From Metamycoplasmataceae bacterium (GTDB taxonomy: Bacteria > Bacillota_I > Bacilli_A > Mycoplasmatales > Metamycoplasmataceae), in NCBI GenBank assembly GCA_029942215.1, contig JAOZTM010000010.1, forward strand, positions 1 through 12,778: 12,778 bases of DNA, written 5' to 3'. Position numbers and translations under genes: made by a program. The notes beneath the pieces are model-generated. The model was given only the letters and a program-made list of their open reading frames with translations. It was not told the origin of the DNA and ran no database searches. Each line of letters opens with the position of its first letter. Positions within the stretch are counted from its first letter, which is position 1. Positions 9,136-12,778 of the stretch are shown piece after piece.

Positions 9136-9165
9136 ATTATATAAATATTCTTGATTTAATGTTAA
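9136..9165 (-). promoter_or_regulatory. ezrA-thiI promoter, predicted leaderless
   Basis: On the minus strand TTAACA (9165-9160, 5/6 match to TTGACA), an 18-base spacer and a perfect TATAAT (9141-9136) stand exactly six bases before the ezrA ATG at 9129. The -35 overlaps the -10 of the divergent rpsD promoter. Confidence 0.65.
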
Positions 9166-9168
9166 AAT
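9160..9168 (+). promoter_or_regulatory. rpsD extended -10 promoter
   Basis: TGTTAAAAT is an extended -10 (TGn plus TAAAAT). The predicted start at about 9174-9175 coincides with the first base of the closing stem of the leader. No strong -35 is visible at the usual distance. Confidence 0.55.
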
Positions 9169-9173
9169 ACATT

Positions 9174-9298
9174 AGCATAAATGCAGCAGTATAAAGTTAT
9201 CAAATTTATTCTGGCCCCGTAAGTATTAGTAGTAAGTTTGCTGTAAACCGAAACTATTTAGGTCAGATTGATTGAAATCATTTATACCCTCTTATGCT
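9174..9298 (+). ncRNA. Structured rpsD mRNA leader, candidate S4 autoregulatory element
   Basis: The roughly 140-base leader can fold into a closed domain. AGCATAA (9174-9180) pairs with TTATGCT (9292-9298), just before the Shine-Dalgarno AAGGAG at 9303-9308. Inside it, TATAAA (9190-9195) pairs with TTTATA (9281-9286), TCTGGCC (9210-9216) with GGTCAGA (9261-9267, one G-U), and TGAT (9269-9272) with ATCA (9277-9280). GCAGCAG (9183-9189) can pair with TTGCTGT (9238-9244) across these, making a pseudoknot. S4 is known to repress its own leader in B. subtilis; that this element binds S4 is inference from position and pairing. Confidence 0.6.
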
Positions 9299-9314
9299 TT
9301 AAAAGGAGAATATA

Positions 9315-9914
9315 ATGGCAAGATATACAGGACCAACATTTAAGAAGTCAAGAAGATATGGATTTTCTATATTAGAAACAGGTAAAGAATTTGCTAAAGG
9401 TAAACAAAGAGAGTACGCGCCTGGACAACACGGACAAAAAAGAGTTAAGATGTCAGACTACGGTTTACACTTACACGAGAAACAAAAGTTAAGATTCATG
9501 TACGGAGTTAACGAAAGACAATTCAAAAGTACAATGATGAGAGCTCAAAAACAAAAAGGTGTAGCCGGATTAAACTTCATGGTTATGCTTGAGTCAAGAC
9601 TTGACAACGTAGTTTACAGATTAGGTTTTGCAGCTACAAGAAGACAATCTAGACAATTAGTTAACCACGGTCACTTTACTTTAGATGGTAAAAAAGCCAA
9701 CATTCCTTCAATGCAAGTTGCACATGGAGCAGTTGTTGAATTAAAATCTAAATCAGAGAAGAACGGACAAATCATTGAAGCAATGAAAGCTAAGCCTGTT
9801 GCTGCTTGAATGACAAGAACTGGATTCAAAGGTCAAATAGATAGAGACCCACAAAGAACAGAACTTAATAAAGATATTAAAGAATCATTAATAGTTGAAT
9901 ACTATAATAAATAG
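9315..9914 (+). CDS. rpsD: 30S ribosomal protein S4
   Basis: This 199-residue S4 is a primary 16S rRNA-binding protein that nucleates assembly of the small subunit body. The N-terminus [16 protein letters not shown] and the segment [12 protein letters not shown] are typical. The S4 RNA-binding domain lies at about 92-155 ([14 protein letters not shown], then [20 protein letters not shown]). There are no cysteines, so this is the zinc-free form. A TGA at 9807-9809 is Trp165; the true C-terminus ([19 protein letters not shown] and on to EYYNK) ends at TAG 9912-9914. AAGGAG six bases before ATG fixes the start. It is monocistronic, with its own leader and terminator, and divergent from ezrA. Confidence 0.97.
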
Positions 9915-9929
9915 CATAAAGCTATTTTT
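9909..9929 (+). terminator. Intrinsic terminator of rpsD, overlapping its stop codon
   Basis: AAATAGC (9909-9915) and GCTATTT (9921-9927) form a 7-bp stem with a 5-base loop, followed by TT, C and TTT. The TAG stop of rpsD is within the left arm. Confidence 0.7.
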
Positions 9930-9932
9930 CTT

Positions 9933-9938
9933 TATAAT
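9933..9938 (+). promoter_or_regulatory. -10 element of the hydrolase gene, predicted leaderless
   Basis: TATAAT ends exactly six bases before the ATG at 9945, the same geometry as dnaE and ezrA, and no Shine-Dalgarno is present. The -35 position falls in the rpsD terminator stem and is weak. Confidence 0.5.
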
Positions 9939-9944
9939 TTTTAC

Positions 9945-10733
9945 ATGAACAAAACAATAAATGGAATTACATGTGTCACAAAAAACGTCCAAGCTAAAAC
10001 TACAATAGTATTAGTACATGGATATAACTCTTCATCAGAGACGTTTGCAAATTTCTTTAAGGAAACAAACAACTTTAACTTGTTAGCTATTAATTATCCA
10101 GGTAATGTTAAGTCAAAATCAAATGGCAACTTTTCAATTAAAGAGATAGCTAATCAGATTGATCAAATAGTTAATAAACTAAATACCAAAGTAATTTTAA
10201 TGGGGCATTCATTTGGTGGAGCTGTAATTGCTGAAATGAAAAACAAATTCAAAATCAAAGGTTATGCATTCGTATCTTCGTTTACAAAATCAATTTTAGA
10301 TTCTGCTCTTCATAAAGCTTTATTGTCTACAGCCAAGTTTGAAAATAAACTTTCGCTACTAAAACCATTTGTCGCTTTAACTGCATCAAGAATGAATATT
10401 GAAAGAGAATGAATATTGGACTTTCTAGTTCCAAAAGAAGGATTCAAAAAAGTTTACAAAGAGAACATTGTTCAAAAGACTTACATAAGAAATGAGCTTC
10501 ATGAAAATATCAAAAACATTAAAAAGACTAAGTACGCATTCATTGGATCTAAAGATAAAATAATTCCAGTTAATGCTTATAAAGAATACTTTAATGAAAT
10601 GAACGTGGAAACAAAAGTAATCAATGGCTCAGGGCACAATCCCTTTAAAACTGGTTCAAAAGAAATTAGTAATTATTTAAATGAAGAAATCAAATTTAGA
10701 AAGAAAATACTCAAAATAAAAATCCTTAATTAG
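9945..10733 (+). CDS. Alpha/beta hydrolase
   Basis: This 262-residue serine hydrolase has the alpha/beta fold. VLVHGYNSSSETF at 22-34 gives the oxyanion-hole HG motif. The nucleophile elbow is GHSFGG at 87-92 (Ser89). The likely acid is Asp204 in FIGSKDKIIP and the likely base is His231 in GSGHNPF, so the triad is complete. There is no signal peptide or membrane segment; it should be cytoplasmic. Similar small esterase/lipase-like proteins are common in mycoplasmas; the substrate cannot be told from sequence, and esterase, thioesterase or lysophospholipase all remain possible. A TGA at 10410-10412 is Trp156. The gene follows rpsD after a terminator and converges on tyrS, their ends overlapping by four bases. 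Confidence 0.85.
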
Positions 10734-10739
10734 GATTTT
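10719..10739. terminator. Bidirectional terminator shared by the hydrolase gene and tyrS
   Basis: AAAATCCT (10719-10726), loop TAATT, AGGATTTT (10732-10739) form a perfect 8-bp stem. Both stop codons (TAG at 10731-10733 on plus, TAA at 10732-10730 on minus) lie across the loop and right arm. The minus-strand transcript ends in five T then ATTTT, so it is stronger for tyrS. Confidence 0.7.
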
Positions 10740-11941
10740 ATTAAGAAGTATTTTTTCTTTCCTCTTCTTATAATTGTCGTACTCTTATTTGAAATTTCAA
10801 ATGATTCATCTTTGATAATTTCGCCATTAACTTCAACGGCTCCACCTTCAACAAATTCTCTTGCTTCACGTTTTGAAGATGCTGCTGTAGTTTCAACTAA
10901 TGCATCCAGTATATTAATTTCTGAAGCAGTGATTGAAGGTAAGAATGTTTCAAGTAATTTGAATTGATCAGCAGTTAAATCTTTCGCACTTCCTGAACCA
11001 AACAATATTTCTGTAAGAGCAACACAATCTTTAACAGTTTCAGCATTGTGAATGTCAGTCAATATTTCTTCAGCTAAAGTTTTTTGTGAAAGTCTTTCAG
11101 AAGGATTCTCTTTATGCTTCGCAATTACTGCGTCTATCTCAGAGAGATCTTTCATACTTATTCATTTCAAGAAATTTGCACTATCGTCATCTGATAAGTT
11201 TAATAGGTATTGATAAACTTCGAATGGAGAAGTTAAATCGGCACTTAAGAACAATGCTCCACTTTCTGATTTTCCGAATTTCTTTCCAGAAGAAGTAGTT
11301 AATAAATTAGTTGTTATACCAACTGCATCAACTTCTTTTTCGTTTGATTTTCTTATTACTTCAATTCCTGCAGTTATATTGCCTCACTGGTCTGAGCCAC
11401 CAACTTGAATCATTACATTGTGTTTTTCATTCATCATCTTAAAATCTCAACCTTGAATTAATTGGTATGAAAATTCTGTGAATGATATTCCAGATTCCAA
11501 TCTTGACTTAACCACTTCTTTATTAATCATGTAATTTACATTTAACATTTTTCCTGGACCTCTCAAGAAATCAAGAACGTTCATGTTTTCGTAGAAAGTT
11601 TTATTATCAACAACTTCAAGATCAAATGATTTTAATTGAGCAACAATTTTCGCTTTATTTTCATCAAGTGTAGTTTCATCAAGTAAATTTCTTTCTGAAG
11701 ATTTTCCAGATGGATCCCCAATCATTCCTGTCGCTCCACCGATAACTGCTATAGCTTTGTAACCATGTTTAACGAATTGTTTAAGGATTGAGATTTGAAT
11801 ATAGTTCCCAAGATGAAGAGAATCAGCTGAAGGATCAAAACCAATATAAACAGCAGAACCTTTAGGTAGGTTCAGGAATTTTTCCTCATTTGTTATATTG
11901 TTTAATATATTTCTGTTTCTTAATTCATCAATAAAGTTCAT
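10730..11941 (-). CDS. tyrS: Tyrosyl-tRNA synthetase
   Basis: This 403-residue class I synthetase charges tRNA-Tyr in the cytoplasm. The HIGH-type motif is HLGN at 43-46, and the ATP-binding KMSKS-type motif is KFGKS at 221-225. The tyrosine/adenylate-site segment GGSDQWGN (181-188) and GGATGMIGDPSGKSSER (68-84) are diagnostic of TyrRS. The C-terminal S4-like RNA-binding domain covers about 340-403 (SKREAREFVEGGAVEVNGE). Three TGA codons at 11447-11449, 11384-11386 and 11162-11164 are Trp165, Trp186 and Trp260. AAAGGA five bases before the ATG lies in the end of ytxH, two bases separating the genes, so it is the last gene of the ytxG-ytxH-tyrS operon. No T-box leader precedes it. Confidence 0.96.
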
Positions 11942-11943
11942 TG

Positions 11944-12366
11944 TTATCCTTTTTTCGTTGTCTTAGTTGTTTTTGTTGTTTTAGTTTTTGAAGCAATAGC
12001 TTTTGTTTTAGATTTAGTTGTTGTTTTAAGTGATTTGTTTGACTTGTTTGAAACGTCGTTTAGTTTTAATGATGCGACTCTTATTGCTTTCTTTGAAGTT
12101 TCAACCGCTTTTTCAAGATCTAAATTAACTAAAGATAATTTAACTTCTTTTACAATTTTTTCAATATTAGCTCTTATTTCATCTGATTTAATTTCTTTTG
12201 ATCCATCTAGAATTTCATTAGCTTCTTTTAATAAGTCTTTAACTACAGGAAGTAGAATTGACTTTTTCTTTTGAAGAGCTTTCCTTGCGTCTTTACCTTC
12301 GTCTGAAGTTAGATAAATACCACCAACAGCAGCAACTCCCATAAGTAATATTGTTTTAATATTCAT
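11944..12366 (-). CDS. YtxH-like small membrane-anchored protein with Lys/Thr tail
   Basis: This 140-residue protein has a short N-terminal hydrophobic segment (residues 3-20, IKTILLMGVAAVGGIYLT) followed by SDEGKDARK, a pattern typical of YtxH-family proteins whose function is unknown. The middle (30-105) is charged and helical, and the last 30 residues are a low-complexity Lys/Thr/Ser tail (TTKSKTKAIASKTKTTKTTK). It has no Trp or Cys. AAGGCGGT precedes the ATG, which overlaps the upstream ytxG-like stop by one base (TAATG). Pairing with a DUF948-like gene mirrors ytxG-ytxH in Bacillus, which supports the family call. The tail might bind nucleic acid or acidic lipid, but this is a guess. Confidence 0.6.
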   Translation of the reverse strand: MNIKTILLMGVAAVGGIYLTSDEGKDARKALQKKKSILLPVVKDLLKEANEILDGSKEIKSDEIRANIEKIVKEVKLSLVNLDLEKAVETSKKAIRVASLKLNDVSNKSNKSLKTTTKSKTKAIASKTKTTKTTKTTKKG

Positions 12367-12725
12367 TATTTACCGCCTTTTTTCTTTTTAGAAACTTCTT
12401 GTTTTTCACCTGTTGCAATTTCTTTAATTCTATTAGCGATCTTGTAAAGGTCATCTTTGTTTCTTGCAATTAGTTTTGCAGCTGATTTAATATTCTTTCT
12501 TGAAATAGTTTCAAAGGCATCAATATAATTCGAGATTTTTGCAACTGTTTCAACGGTAGAAGAAAGAGATTCCATTTTCTCTGTAATATCTTCAACTAAG
12601 TAATCAACTTTTTTCATTGTAATTGTTCTACGTCTAAATGAAGCAATTATGTAGAAAAGAGCGATTATAGAAAACGAAACTGCAATTATCGAAACGATCA
12701 TCAGCGTCATACTTAGTTCATTCAT
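12366..12725 (-). CDS. YtxG-like (DUF948-type) membrane-anchored protein
   Basis: This 119-residue protein has one N-terminal membrane helix (about 6-28, MTLMIVSIIAVSFSIIALFY) followed by RRR, so the rest should be cytoplasmic. The remainder is helical (VDYLVEDITEKMESLSSTVETVAKI), matching the DUF948/YtxG pattern of a single anchor plus amphipathic helices. The tail is basic (KKKKGGK). Function is unknown in the family. It is the first visible gene of the operon with the ytxH-like gene and tyrS. The start is supported by AGAGGT four bases upstream. There is no recognisable catalytic motif. Confidence 0.6.
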   Translation of the reverse strand: MNELSMTLMIVSIIAVSFSIIALFYIIASFRRRTITMKKVDYLVEDITEKMESLSSTVETVAKISNYIDAFETISRKNIKSAAKLIARNKDDLYKIANRIKEIATGEKQEVSKKKKGGK

Positions 12726-12735
12726 GTTACCTCTT

Positions 12736-12752
12736 TTAAGTATTATACTTAA
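12736..12752 (-). promoter_or_regulatory. ytxG operon -10 element within a perfect 17-base palindrome
   Basis: TTAAGTAT-T-ATACTTAA is a perfect 8+1+8 palindrome, and its minus strand contains TATAAT (12747-12742), 16 bases from the ytxG ATG. The leader would be only about 10 bases, carrying AGAGGT. The -35 is weak. A symmetric site over a -10 could be an operator or chance in AT-rich DNA. Confidence 0.45.
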
Positions 12753-12778
12753 TTAGCAAGGAATTTCTTAATTCTAGG
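12749..12778 (-). CDS. Possible C-terminal tail of an upstream gene (window edge)
   Basis: On the minus strand the frame from the edge reads PRIKKFLAN then TAA (12751-12749), which looks like a protein C-terminus. It would end 23 bases before ytxG and just before the TATAAT. Nine residues are too few to identify a product or to be sure the frame is real. Confidence 0.3.
   Translation of the reverse strand, partial: PRIKKFLAN

Noticed and set aside
699..12000. Genes that appear split or truncated at TGA codons (dnaI, dnaE, ezrA, tyrS, rpsD, hydrolase), suggesting pseudogenes.
   Set aside because: Each frame continues through TGA as Trp into conserved family sequence, as expected for genetic code 4.

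Overview
The window looks like a chromosomal housekeeping segment of a mollicute (Mycoplasma-type bacterium). The DNA is strongly A+T-rich. The main genes read through only if TGA is translated as tryptophan (genetic code 4). I located 18 in-frame Trp codons; all are TGA and none is TGG. Gene spacing is tight and the proteins are compact Bacillota-type homologues. I cannot name a species. I see no transposon, prophage, CRISPR array, tRNA, rRNA or defence system.

Layout from right to left. A minus-strand operon, ytxG-ytxH-tyrS (12725 to 10730), encodes two small envelope-type proteins and tyrosyl-tRNA synthetase. It converges on a plus-strand pair, rpsD (ribosomal protein S4, with a structured leader) and an alpha/beta hydrolase; the convergent stop codons lie inside one shared hairpin terminator. 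rpsD is divergent from a minus-strand pair, ezrA-thiI (septation-ring regulator and tRNA 4-thiouridine synthetase). Next on the minus strand come dnaE with a stand-alone 5'-3' exonuclease (the part of DNA polymerase I that is kept), then a roughly 240-base non-coding stretch with a perfect DnaA box, then the helicase-loading genes dnaB-dnaI, then the start of gap (GAPDH), cut by the window edge.

Functionally, the left half is a DNA replication block (DnaE polymerase, primer/flap exonuclease, DnaB and DnaI loaders). The right half serves translation and tRNA (S4, TyrRS, ThiI) and the cell envelope or division (EzrA, YtxG, YtxH). From memory, the order ytxGH - tyrS - rpsD - ezrA - thiI - dnaE - polA - dnaB-dnaI with a gap gene nearby matches a much longer stretch of the Bacillus subtilis chromosome, so this looks like a condensed ancestral segment.

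The most interesting signals are regulatory. Three genes (dnaE, ezrA, hydrolase) have no Shine-Dalgarno and carry TATAAT exactly six bases before ATG, which predicts leaderless mRNAs; the nine other gene starts all have a Shine-Dalgarno. Other signals are a candidate pseudoknotted S4 leader before rpsD, an attenuator-like leader before gap, terminator hairpins that contain the stop codon of the gene they end, and a dyad flanked by direct repeats near the DnaA box upstream of dnaB-dnaI. I did not find a clearly novel multi-gene system.
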